Shown here in pieces: positions 1-6,833 of a stretch of DNA of 39,760 bases. Under the pieces are notes generated by a model. It searched no databases. It saw nothing but the letters and a program-made list of their open reading frames with translations, and was not told where the DNA came from. How positions within the stretch are numbered: position 1 is the stretch's first letter; every line of letters begins with the position of its first letter. The stretch lies in contig CAZNZD010000009.1 of NCBI GenBank assembly GCA_964577435.1, positions 1 through 39,760 of the forward strand, read 5' to 3'. The translations under genes and the position numbers were made by a program. The stretch is from MWDF01 sp964577435 (GTDB taxonomy: Bacteria; Bacillota; DTU025; MWDF01).

Positions 1-1
1 G

Positions 2-709
2 GTGCTGGGGGTTCTCATCGACAAGCTCCTCATGAAGCGGGTGAAGGGCCTCTCGCACAGCTCCATGCTCATCATCACGCTGGGGCTTCTTATGATAATC
101 GAGGCGCTGGCGTTTCTCATCTGGGGCACCGAGCCTCTCATCTTCCCCAGGGTGGTCGACATGTCGCCCCTTATCGTAAGGCTAACGGGCGGCATACTGA
201 TACTTCCCGCAAACGACGTGGCGGCGACTCTCATCGCGCTTGGCGTCTCCTTGGGCCTTGCGCTGTTCTTCAAGTTCACGAGGTTCGGCACGGCGGTCAG
301 GGCGAAGGCTCAGGACGTGGTGGGGGCCCAGGCGGTGGGCGTGAACGTAAAGAGCGTGGACGCGGCCGCATGGGGGATAGGGATAGCGCTTTCGGCAATG
401 GTGGGGATGCTCATCGCCTACAAGTCGTCTGTCACCCCCAGCATGATGGTCGAGATGCAGATCTACGGCCTTACGGCGGCGGTGCTGGGCGGCTTCTCGA
501 GCCTCTTCGGCGCGATAGTGGGAGGGCTCATGCTCGGGCTCATCCAGGACGTGGTGGTTGCGCTCATGGCGGCGGGCTTCTCGGCGCTGAACATCACAGG
601 GGCGAACCCGGTGGACTACCAGTTCTCCATAATCCTCATCATCATAATCGTCATGCTGGCGGTGAAGCCCGACGGGCTCTTCGCCTCCAGGTTCAAGGGG
701 AAGGTGTGA
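2..709 (+). CDS. livH: LivH-type branched-chain amino acid ABC transporter permease, 5' end cut off by window
   Basis: This is the C-terminal part (235 residues visible) of an inner-membrane permease of the LivH family, which pairs with LivM to import branched-chain amino acids or related substrates. The protein is a series of hydrophobic helices, and the stretch RFGTAVRAKAQDVVGAQAVGVNV is the cytoplasmic loop expected to contact the ATPase in this family. It ends with the typical VMLAVKPDGLF tail. The reading frame is open to the window edge, so the GTG at base 2 is not the real start; about 50-60 residues are probably missing. The stop lies 7 bases before the next gene, so the two are co-transcribed. 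Substrate specificity cannot be read from the permease. Confidence 0.9.
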   Translation: MLGVLIDKLLMKRVKGLSHSSMLIITLGLLMIIEALAFLIWGTEPLIFPRVVDMSPLIVRLTGGILILPANDVAATLIALGVSLGLALFFKFTRFGTAVRAKAQDVVGAQAVGVNVKSVDAAAWGIGIALSAMVGMLIAYKSSVTPSMMVEMQIYGLTAAVLGGFSSLFGAIVGGLMLGLIQDVVVALMAAGFSALNITGANPVDYQFSIILIIIIVMLAVKPDGLFASRFKGKV

Positions 710-716
710 ACCTAGG

Positions 717-2444
717 ATGAAGAAGAGCTTAAGAAGGTACATATTGATTACACTGGCCGCGGGAGCCGCGGCTGGGCTCATATTCTACTCGCAGACTTAC
801 ATGCTGGCCATCTTCTCGAGGCTTCTCATATTCGCAATCGCCGCCATCGGCCTTAACATCCTGGCCGGAATGGCGGGGCAGATATCCATAGGCCACGCCG
901 CGTTCATGGCCATAGGGGCCTATACCACGGCGTACCTCTCACAGAGGTTCAGCCTGCCGTTTCTCGTGAACCTCATACCCGTGATTGCCCTTGCGGCCCT
1001 GTTCGGCTACATAATAGGCCTGCCGGCCCTTAGAATGAAGGGCTTCTACCTTGCGATCGCCACTATGGCGTTCGGGGTGGTCATAGAGCAGCTCATAGCC
1101 GGCCAGCCTTGGCTGGGGGCCCATACCGGCATGAGGGAGATAGTCCACTTCTTCGACGCCGAGATACTGAACTACGGGGTGAACTTCCTGTTCTTCCTCG
1201 TTCTCTCGGTGGCGGCGTTCGCGCTTATCGACTCGCCGATGGGGACCAAGTACCGCATGGTGCGCGACTCGGAGGTGGCGGCAAAGGCCTACGGCATCAA
1301 CGTCTCGAAGGTCAAGCTGCACGCCTTCATGATGAGCGCGGTATACGGGGGTATCGCTGGCGCGCTGTATGCGCACACGGTGGGCTTCATAATCCCGTCG
1401 TCCTTCGGAATCGGCATATCGGTGAACCTGCTTGCCGCGATAATGATCGGAGGCATAGGCTTCGTGCAGGGCTCGCTCTACGGCGTAGTCCTCATATTCG
1501 GCCTGCCTTACTTCATGTCGCGCGGGTTCGGCCAGCTTCTTACGATGATAATCGGCATAATGCTCATCGTGTTCGTCATGTTCTTCCCCAAGGGCGTCTC
1601 CTATGGCCTGACCATGTTATGGCACAGGTGGATGCAGAGGCCCATCATCTGGGCAAGAAGGAGGCTTATAAACGCCATGGGCGCAAGTTCGAAGTTCGCT
1701 GAGGTGAAGGGAAAGAGGATACATTACCTGGAGCATGGCGAGGGAAAGCCGGTGCTCATGATTCACGGTAACACCGGAAGCGCCCTCTGGTTCGAGGACG
1801 TGATGGACATGAAGGGCCTAAGGTGCATAGTCCCGGACCTTCCCAACTGCGGCTACTCAGATAGAATCGAATCCGCCGCGATGGACGACTACGCGGACTA
1901 CATGCTGGGGCTTATGGACAAGCTGGGCGTAAAGAGCGCGGCAGTGGTGGCCCACTCACTTGGTGGTGCGGTGGCCATCTCAATGGCGGCGCGGCACCCG
2001 GATAGGGTGGACAGGCTCATGCTCATCGACCCGTGCCCCGTGACGGGCCTCGTCACCCCGGAGGAGCACTACCCCGTAATCGAGCTATACAAGAGCTCAA
2101 GGGACATGATGAAGGCGGCGCTGGGTGCGATGACTCCCGGCATGAAGGACGACGCCAAGCTGGACAGGCTGGTGGACGGGGCCTTCAGGATGAACGTCAT
2201 GTGCTTCGTGGAGCACGCAAGGCAGCTTGCCAAGTTCAACTACTCCGGAAGGTGCGGCGCGTTCACGAAGCCGGTGAGGATAATCATCGGAAGGAAGGAC
2301 ACGCTCATCACCGAGGAGATGGCGAGGAAGTCAGCCTCTGAGTTCGTGGACGCGAGCGTAGAGGTCATCGACGGCATCGGCCATTCGCTTATGGTCGAAG
2401 CACCGGAGATGTTCAGGGAAAAGGTGAGCGGGTTCGTGAAGTAG
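717..2444 (+). CDS. livM: LivM-type ABC permease fused to a C-terminal alpha/beta hydrolase
   Basis: Residues 1 to about 320 are a LivM-family permease: many membrane helices, the conserved GLNILAGMAGQISIGHAAF region near residues 45-63 and a VRDSEVAAKAYGINV loop near 183-196. Residues from about 325 to 575 form a complete alpha/beta hydrolase: the oxyanion region MIHGNTG, nucleophile Ser414 in AHSLGG, Asp528 in GRKDTL and His556 in GIGHSL. The frame is open across the junction, with a basic linker (HRWMQRPIIWARRR) that should sit at the cytoplasmic end of the last helix, placing the hydrolase in the cytoplasm. LivM proteins are normally about 300-350 residues, so the extra domain is unusual. 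No livG/livF ATPase genes follow; they may lie upstream of the window. A role in hydrolysing the imported compound is only an inference. Confidence 0.88.
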   Translation: MKKSLRRYILITLAAGAAAGLIFYSQTYMLAIFSRLLIFAIAAIGLNILAGMAGQISIGHAAFMAIGAYTTAYLSQRFSLPFLVNLIPVIALAALFGYIIGLPALRMKGFYLAIATMAFGVVIEQLIAGQPWLGAHTGMREIVHFFDAEILNYGVNFLFFLVLSVAAFALIDSPMGTKYRMVRDSEVAAKAYGINVSKVKLHAFMMSAVYGGIAGALYAHTVGFIIPSSFGIGISVNLLAAIMIGGIGFVQGSLYGVVLIFGLPYFMSRGFGQLLTMIIGIMLIVFVMFFPKGVSYGLTMLWHRWMQRPIIWARRRLINAMGASSKFAEVKGKRIHYLEHGEGKPVLMIHGNTGSALWFEDVMDMKGLRCIVPDLPNCGYSDRIESAAMDDYADYMLGLMDKLGVKSAAVVAHSLGGAVAISMAARHPDRVDRLMLIDPCPVTGLVTPEEHYPVIELYKSSRDMMKAALGAMTPGMKDDAKLDRLVDGAFRMNVMCFVEHARQLAKFNYSGRCGAFTKPVRIIIGRKDTLITEEMARKSASEFVDASVEVIDGIGHSLMVEAPEMFREKVSGFVK

Positions 2445-2463
2445 GAGAGGCGGCATTGGAAGT

Positions 2464-2501
2464 TGAGCAGCCTTCCGCAGAGGATAGCTGCTCAGTTTCT
2501 T
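2464..2501 (+). terminator. Possible terminator after the liv operon
   Basis: An 8-base-pair perfect stem (TGAGCAGC with GCTGCTCA) encloses a 15-base loop and is followed by GTTTCTT. The tail is only partly T-rich, so this is a moderate candidate. It lies 20 bases after the livM-hydrolase stop and before the structured RNA region. Confidence 0.4.
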
Positions 2502-2528
2502 ACAATGGGGATACATTTTGGCGATAAT
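2499..2528 (+). promoter_or_regulatory. Weak sigma70-like promoter candidate ahead of the structured RNA region
   Basis: CTTACA (2499-2504) and GATAAT (2523-2528) are 18 bases apart. The -10 matches the consensus at five of six positions, the -35 at four. Transcription would begin near 2535, just before the run of hairpins. This is suggestive only. Confidence 0.3.
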
Positions 2529-2534
2529 ATGCCC

Positions 2535-2690
2535 ATGATAGCCGGTGGTTACTTGAGACCGGCATCTTAAGCCCACCTTTCGCAACCAGGTGGTTGAGTC
2601 TTTCACCCATTCGTTGCACACTCCTTCAGATGCATCTATCATTTGAGGCAACGAATGACTTTCAAATGCATTTTTGATGAAGCAAGTCGG
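2535..2690 (+). ncRNA. Candidate structured non-coding RNA upstream of the Abi-like gene
   Basis: This stretch contains three consecutive clear inverted repeats: GCCGGT with ACCGGC, CCACCT with AGGTGG, and a 10-base-pair CATTCGTTGC with GCAACGAATG whose interior can pair further. No convincing protein is encoded on either strand. Published work links AbiF-type HEPN proteins to a conserved adjacent non-coding RNA that acts as an antitoxin, and this region sits exactly where such an RNA would be. I could not match it to a known covariance model, and hairpins are symmetric, so the strand and the exact ends are uncertain. It may extend to the terminator at 2735-2769. Confidence 0.42.
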
Positions 2691-2694
2691 CGTG

Positions 2695-2723
2695 TTGACA
2701 TTCTGTAGAGAAGTCATTATATT
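2695..2723 (+). promoter_or_regulatory. Strong sigma70-type promoter for the Abi-like gene
   Basis: A perfect -35 TTGACA (2695-2700) is separated by exactly 17 bases from TATATT (2718-2723). The predicted start of transcription is near 2730, about 50 bases before the Abi-like start codon and only a few bases before an intrinsic terminator. Confidence 0.72.
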
Positions 2724-2734
2724 ATAAGTGTCAT

Positions 2735-2769
2735 AACTCCGGGTGCCTACGGGTCCGGGGTTCTTTTTT
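2735..2769 (+). terminator. Intrinsic terminator or attenuator directly before the Abi-like ribosome binding site
   Basis: The stem AACTCCGG/CCGGGGTT (8 pairs, one G-U, 12-base loop) is followed by CTTTTTT at 2763-2769. The GGAGG ribosome binding site begins at the very next base. Any transcript of the Abi-like gene must read through this signal, so it could end an upstream small RNA or limit toxin expression. Confidence 0.65.
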
Positions 2770-2778
2770 GGAGGCCAC

Positions 2779-3786
2779 ATGGAGAGCACTCAGCTTTCGA
2801 GCGGACAGCTCGCTAATAGGCATAAGAGGAAACCTTTTTTATCAATTGATAAGCAGATTGAGAAGCTCATCCAGAGAGGGCTGTTAATCAGCGATACTGA
2901 CAAAGCCAGGTCAATACTCCTTTATGGGAATTACTACAATATCGTTAATGGTACTCAAAGCATCTGCTGTTCTACTGAATCAAGCGAATATCCGAAGTAC
3001 AAACCCAATTGCTCAATTGAGGTGCTTCACTCGCTTTCACAATTCGATCATGAATTAAGGATAATGCTCCTTGATAGAATCCTACGTATTGAAAGACGAA
3101 TCAAATCTGTCGTTGCTTACGAGTTCTCCAAGCATTACAAAAGGTCTAAAAAACCATATGCATATAAGCGCAACTACGTTGAGACCAGCGATATGTCACC
3201 GGCAAATAAGAGAAGAGCCGAGAAAGAGATTAAAGCAATCAGGGCAAAGATCAGGAAGGTCCTGACTTCACTCAGCGCAGAGAAGGCATATCTTAACCAC
3301 TACAAAGAGAATTACGGGTATGTCCCTTTCTGGGTGTTAATAAATGCTTTGGATCTTGGGGATGTGAACCGCGTATTCCTCTACTCCAAACAGGAGGTCC
3401 AAAACGAGATAGCAAAAGCATTCGGCATACAGAATCATCACTTAAAGAGCTTAATGAATATGATAAGGCTTTACCGGAACTCGTGTGCACGCGGAGAGAG
3501 TCTTATCTGCGCCCCAATAAACAATACGATTCCTCGACTGGGCATTCATGATTTCCTTAGGATACCTTATGATTCTGGCTGTAAAGGCGTGTTCTCTTTG
3601 CTCGTATGCATTCTATACTTGATTGATGAGACTGAAAGGAAGGACATCGTCAAGGAGCTTCAGGACTTGTTCTTCAGGTTAGGTGAGACCATTCCTTCAG
3701 AATTCCTAAATAGGACGCTGTACATTCTCGGATTTCACGAGGGATGGCAAGCAGTTAATGATTACTTTACGGGAAAATGCATCTAG
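2779..3786 (+). CDS. Abi_2/AbiF-like abortive infection protein with HEPN fold, catalytic His replaced by Arg
   Basis: This 335-residue protein has the layout of the Abi_2 (AbiD/AbiF) family: an N-terminal KPFLSIDKQIEKLIQRGL segment, an NYYNIVNGT motif, a FDHELRIMLLDRILRIERRIKSVVAYEFS helix pair, VPFWVLINALDLGDV in the middle, and the RN-x-CA motif near the C-terminal part. In family members the last is the HEPN ribonuclease motif R-x4-H (RNxCAH). Here it reads RNSCAR (Arg233 to Arg238), so the histidine is lost; CGC at 3490-3492 is one base from a His codon. The chosen ATG follows GGAGG by 4 bases; an earlier in-frame start at 2743 would lie inside the terminator. Base composition is clearly more AT-rich than the neighbours, suggesting transfer. 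It may be an inactive toxin, or a binder or regulator; the function is not shown. Confidence 0.8.
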   Translation: MESTQLSSGQLANRHKRKPFLSIDKQIEKLIQRGLLISDTDKARSILLYGNYYNIVNGTQSICCSTESSEYPKYKPNCSIEVLHSLSQFDHELRIMLLDRILRIERRIKSVVAYEFSKHYKRSKKPYAYKRNYVETSDMSPANKRRAEKEIKAIRAKIRKVLTSLSAEKAYLNHYKENYGYVPFWVLINALDLGDVNRVFLYSKQEVQNEIAKAFGIQNHHLKSLMNMIRLYRNSCARGESLICAPINNTIPRLGIHDFLRIPYDSGCKGVFSLLVCILYLIDETERKDIVKELQDLFFRLGETIPSEFLNRTLYILGFHEGWQAVNDYFTGKCI

Positions 3787-3921
3787 ACGTCTGCAGGCAG
3801 AGCTCTGTTTAAAGCATTTGATTCGTTCGGATGCCCTCTTGCCGTCATTGAATTACCAGGCCTACTCTTACACATGATGTTTGAGTTCATGACAGCCAAG
3901 AATGCGGCGAAGCGATTTGGG

Positions 3922-4332
3922 CTATTTTACCGCTTTTGGGTGGCTCGATATGTTTGCTGCTACCTGAATTACGAAAAGCCCCAGCATCAAGACACCCCAA
4001 GACGGATGGGCCCTCCAAGGCATGACTATGAAACCGTAGTTCATCGCATAGTAGAGTGATAGGTAAGGGATGCTGAGCTTCCAGTTCTTAAGCAGGTTCG
4101 ACCTGAAGTCGACCTTCAGTAGGTGGTCGAAGGCCCACTCAAGGAGCAGGAATGCCAGGAAGATGCACAGGAATGCGGAGTGCTTGGCAGATCTCCCCTC
4201 CGGGTCGACCAGCAACAGCCCGCAGGCCGCGGGGAAGGCAAGCAGCAGGTATATCCAGCCGAAGCGCTGCACTATGGCGAGCCGGTATTTCCGTACGAGG
4301 AATACGGCGATCAGAAGTATGCTGTTGGCCAA
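3922..4332 (-). CDS. Small multi-pass membrane protein of unknown function, probably frameshifted near its start
   Basis: The 136-residue frame is strongly hydrophobic with about four to five membrane segments and a basic C-terminus (SSHPKAVK). I do not recognise the family. The first in-frame start-like codon is TTG at 4330-4332, with no ribosome binding site and in the middle of a hydrophobic stretch (FFLLLGLANSILL). Upstream on the minus strand an ATGATG at 4381-4376 is preceded by AGGGGG, but is in another frame. Removing one G from the GGGG run (4371-4374) would join them into a natural N-terminus beginning MMRVFTIFERFF, making a protein of about 152 residues. So this is either a pseudogene, a programmed shift or a sequence error. 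The real extent is probably 3922-4381. Confidence 0.5.
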   Translation of the reverse strand: MANSILLIAVFLVRKYRLAIVQRFGWIYLLLAFPAACGLLLVDPEGRSAKHSAFLCIFLAFLLLEWAFDHLLKVDFRSNLLKNWKLSIPYLSLYYAMNYGFIVMPWRAHPSWGVLMLGLFVIQVAANISSHPKAVK

Positions 4333-4381
4333 TCCAAGCAGGAGGAAGAACCGTTCAAAAATCGTGAAGACCCCTCATCAT

Positions 4382-4642
4382 TCAAGAGCCCCCTGGTCAT
4401 CGTCTCCGTTGATCTCCTGATGGCACCCGCGTCACAACGCCATGTGACGCAAGTTGACGGCTGAGAGCTATCCCGCTAATACTTCTACGGCAAGGAGAGG
4501 AATCCTTCAGTAGCGGAACTATCATCGGCGGGACTTCCCGGGCTGCTGGAGCCCGTCTCATCCTTGACATGCTATTCCGTCAGATTCCGGGGACAAGCGG
4601 AAACCCGCTTCTTTGCCGTGTCGTTAAACTAATGTATGCTTT
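4382..4642. other. Intergenic region with hairpins
   Basis: No gene is supported here. It holds an 8-base-pair inverted repeat GCGTCACA/TGTGACGC with a 6-base loop (4429-4450), which could be an operator-like site or stem-loop, and a CGGGCT/AGCCCG hairpin (4539-4555). Near the end TTGCCG (4613-4618) and TATGCT (4635-4640), 16 bases apart, form a weak promoter candidate for the next gene. If used, transcription would start close to or after the ATG at 4643. Confidence 0.4.
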
Positions 4643-6271
4643 ATGTTGTCAGTAAATCTGAAAGGTGTGAGCTTATTGTTCTATGGTTTTATTAAAAGGG
4701 CTGGCACAGCTCTGATAGTGGGTGCCATGCTTCTTATCGCCTCCGCAGCGGCGTTTGCGGCGCCTCCGCCGTTTACCCTTCCCGAAGGCGCGGTGGTAAT
4801 CTACGTCGGAATCGATGATGTGACAGGAGACGGCGCCTTGGACCAGGTATTCCTCGCAGGCAAGAGGCTGGAGGCGGACTCGGACTTCATGGCCCAGCAC
4901 GGCCTCTATATCATAAGCGGCAAGGACGGCTCGGTGATAGAGAAGTGGCTGGGGGATGAAAGCGCCGGCTACCCAGGCACGATAAGCTTCGGCAGGATGA
5001 ACCCCGACGCGAGCGTGGACATGCTCATCGAGCTGCCGTCAGGAGGCTCGGGCGGAATCACGACGGCGATGCCCGTCACGTTCCAGGACGGCAAGTATGC
5101 GCTTCTGGCCGACCTTTTCCTTCTAAACGACGGCCCGTCTGTGGACTTCGTAGTCGAAGACGGCTACAAGCTGACCGTAAAGTATGAGGGGATAGGCTAC
5201 ACGCTGGACCTTCTCAACGGGAAGGCCAAGGATGACGAGGGGATATACAAGGGCCTTTACGATGCGAACGGAAGGAAGGTCGGGACCCTTAAACCGGCAA
5301 TCGACCCTGTAAGCGCGTCGGAGCTTATGGACCTCAATAACGACGGGATATTCGAGATCGTGACGTACCGCAGCATATGGGCCGCATACCACGCCAACGG
5401 GCTTGGCTATGCGAGGTCGACATGGGGCTGGGAGGACGATGCGATAAAGCCAAGGTTCGTGTCCGTGAAGCCCAACTTCAACCCCCAGAGCTACGTGGAT
5501 TACATCAACTCGATCACTGAGACGGACCCTGTCGAGGCGATGAAGCTTGCTGTGGCGAAGTACCTGACAGCATTCGAGGCGGCCCCCAAGTATTGGCGCT
5601 ACCAGGGCTACATGGTGCTTAGAAGCTACCAGGAGGCAGTCGCCGAGAAGGTAACCGCCGCTCTTCCCGAGGTCTCGAGCGCCGACCAGGCGACCATGAC
5701 CAAGGTGTACGAGTACGCCGACAAGCTGGCGGGAGTGGGCATCGGCATATTCTACGTCGGACAGGGCAGGATCGCTGCGATTCCCGACCCCAAGTTCCAT
5801 CTTGCCAAGTTCGAGAAGTACCTTCCCAAGGACGCGATCGAGTTCCTGCTCCTTGAGACGGTGGAAGTATACGATATATGGGTTGCGGACGGCGCATTGC
5901 AGATACAGATGGAGGAAGTGGGAAACAGGCTTCACGACTGGGAGTATTTCCTCCAGAGCTATCAGGACTCGCCCCTTTCAGGAGCCGCCATGGAGCAGTA
6001 CGTGGCGAAGCTGGCCGCGTTCCTGCTGGGCATGGACAACACCCCGAACTTCAGCTACACGGACGGAAGCCTGAACCCCGGCGTCATGGCATCATACGAG
6101 AAGTACGTAAGGGAGTTCTACGGGAGCCCGTCAGCAGGCGTAGTGAGCAAGGCCATGGAGCTTATTAGGGCAAACAAGGGCAAGCTCACGCAGCAGATGA
6201 TAGACCAGATAATCGGCCTTCTGCCCAAGCCCGTAGAGCAGGAGGCGGCGCCCCAGACCCAGACGCCCTAG
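4643..6271 (+). CDS. Exported protein of unknown function with FG-GAP/VCBS-like N-terminal half
   Basis: The protein has an N-terminal signal sequence ending in ASAAAFA, with cleavage expected just before APPPF, so it is exported. The first half contains two acidic Asp-rich loops, DVTGDGALD and DLNNDGIFEI, which resemble calcium-binding FG-GAP/VCBS beta-propeller loops; the ISGKDGSVIEKW segment fits the same type. The second half, from about residue 280, is mainly alpha-helical and is not recognised. It ends with a polar tail rich in Gln and Pro. The ATG at 4643 lacks a clear ribosome binding site; the GTG at 4667 is an alternative. It is followed 38 bases later by a GNAT acetyltransferase in the same direction. 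I assign no function. Confidence 0.7.
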   Translation: MLSVNLKGVSLLFYGFIKRAGTALIVGAMLLIASAAAFAAPPPFTLPEGAVVIYVGIDDVTGDGALDQVFLAGKRLEADSDFMAQHGLYIISGKDGSVIEKWLGDESAGYPGTISFGRMNPDASVDMLIELPSGGSGGITTAMPVTFQDGKYALLADLFLLNDGPSVDFVVEDGYKLTVKYEGIGYTLDLLNGKAKDDEGIYKGLYDANGRKVGTLKPAIDPVSASELMDLNNDGIFEIVTYRSIWAAYHANGLGYARSTWGWEDDAIKPRFVSVKPNFNPQSYVDYINSITETDPVEAMKLAVAKYLTAFEAAPKYWRYQGYMVLRSYQEAVAEKVTAALPEVSSADQATMTKVYEYADKLAGVGIGIFYVGQGRIAAIPDPKFHLAKFEKYLPKDAIEFLLLETVEVYDIWVADGALQIQMEEVGNRLHDWEYFLQSYQDSPLSGAAMEQYVAKLAAFLLGMDNTPNFSYTDGSLNPGVMASYEKYVREFYGSPSAGVVSKAMELIRANKGKLTQQMIDQIIGLLPKPVEQEAAPQTQTP

Positions 6272-6309
6272 GATGAGGGCCCCGGCAAGAGGCTGAAGGG
6301 AGCCGTCTG

Positions 6310-6747
6310 ATGATTACCCTGAGGGAAGTGGACTCGAAGAACTGGTACAAGCTGGCGAAGCTGAAGGTGGCCGAAAGCCAGAGGAGCTTCGTCGCCCAGA
6401 ACGCGATATCGCTCGCCCAGGCCAAATACGAGGAGGGTTGCACGCCCCTTGGCATCTACTTCGGGGAGGAGCCGGTCGGCTTCCTGATGTACGGTCACGT
6501 AGACGATGGCGACGAGGAATGGATCATAAGGCTCATGGTGGACGAGCGCTTCCAGTCCAGAGGCTTTGGCAGGAAGGCGATGGAGCAGCTCATCGAAAGG
6601 ATGAGGGGCGAGGCTGGGGACAAGGACATATTCCTCAGCTTCGAGCCGGAGAACGACCGGGGGAGGAAGCTGTATGAGAGCATGGGCTTCGTCCCGGACG
6701 GAAGGGTAGTCGACGGGGAGATAGTCTACAAGCTTATGGCAGAATAG
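6310..6747 (+). CDS. GNAT acetyltransferase, spermine/spermidine (BltD-like) type
   Basis: This 145-residue protein has the size and order of a GNAT domain. The start LREVDSKNWYKLAKLKV, followed by QRSFVAQNAISLAQAKYE, is typical of the BltD/diamine acetyltransferase branch, which transfers acetyl from acetyl-CoA to polyamines. The acetyl-CoA loop is RFQSRGFGRKAM (about residues 79-90) and the C-terminal part contains NDRGRKLYESMGF, the usual final helix motif. An AGGGAG ribosome binding site precedes the ATG. The family signature supports a cytoplasmic N-acetyltransferase; the polyamine substrate is inferred from similarity and could be another small amine. Confidence 0.85.
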   Translation: MITLREVDSKNWYKLAKLKVAESQRSFVAQNAISLAQAKYEEGCTPLGIYFGEEPVGFLMYGHVDDGDEEWIIRLMVDERFQSRGFGRKAMEQLIERMRGEAGDKDIFLSFEPENDRGRKLYESMGFVPDGRVVDGEIVYKLMAE

Positions 6748-6776
6748 CAGTCGGATAGCCTGCATGGGATATGAAA

Positions 6777-6810
6777 GAGGCCGGCAGCGATTGGTTTCGC
6801 TGCCGGCCTC
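6777..6810. terminator. Hairpin terminator shared by two convergent genes
   Basis: A perfect 13-base-pair stem (GAGGCCGGCAGCG with CGCTGCCGGCCTC) has an 8-base loop. It lies between the plus-strand acetyltransferase and the minus-strand nucleotidase. The T-tract is short (TTTC on the minus strand), so termination efficiency is uncertain. Confidence 0.65.
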
Positions 6811-6833
6811 GGTTATATGATGAAGGGTTTGGA

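Noticed and set aside
2535..2690. A CRISPR array or ToxI-like tandem repeat array beside the Abi-like gene
   Set aside because: There are inverted repeats but no regular direct repeats with spacers.
2331..2789. A 152-residue minus-strand frame across the end of livM and the Abi leader
   Set aside because: It overlaps a real domain and the hairpin region, has no ribosome binding site and has no recognisable protein character.
4070..4464. Several overlapping plus-strand frames opposite the small membrane protein
   Set aside because: They are rich in Arg, Ser and Pro, lack good starts and are antisense shadows of the hydrophobic minus-strand frame.
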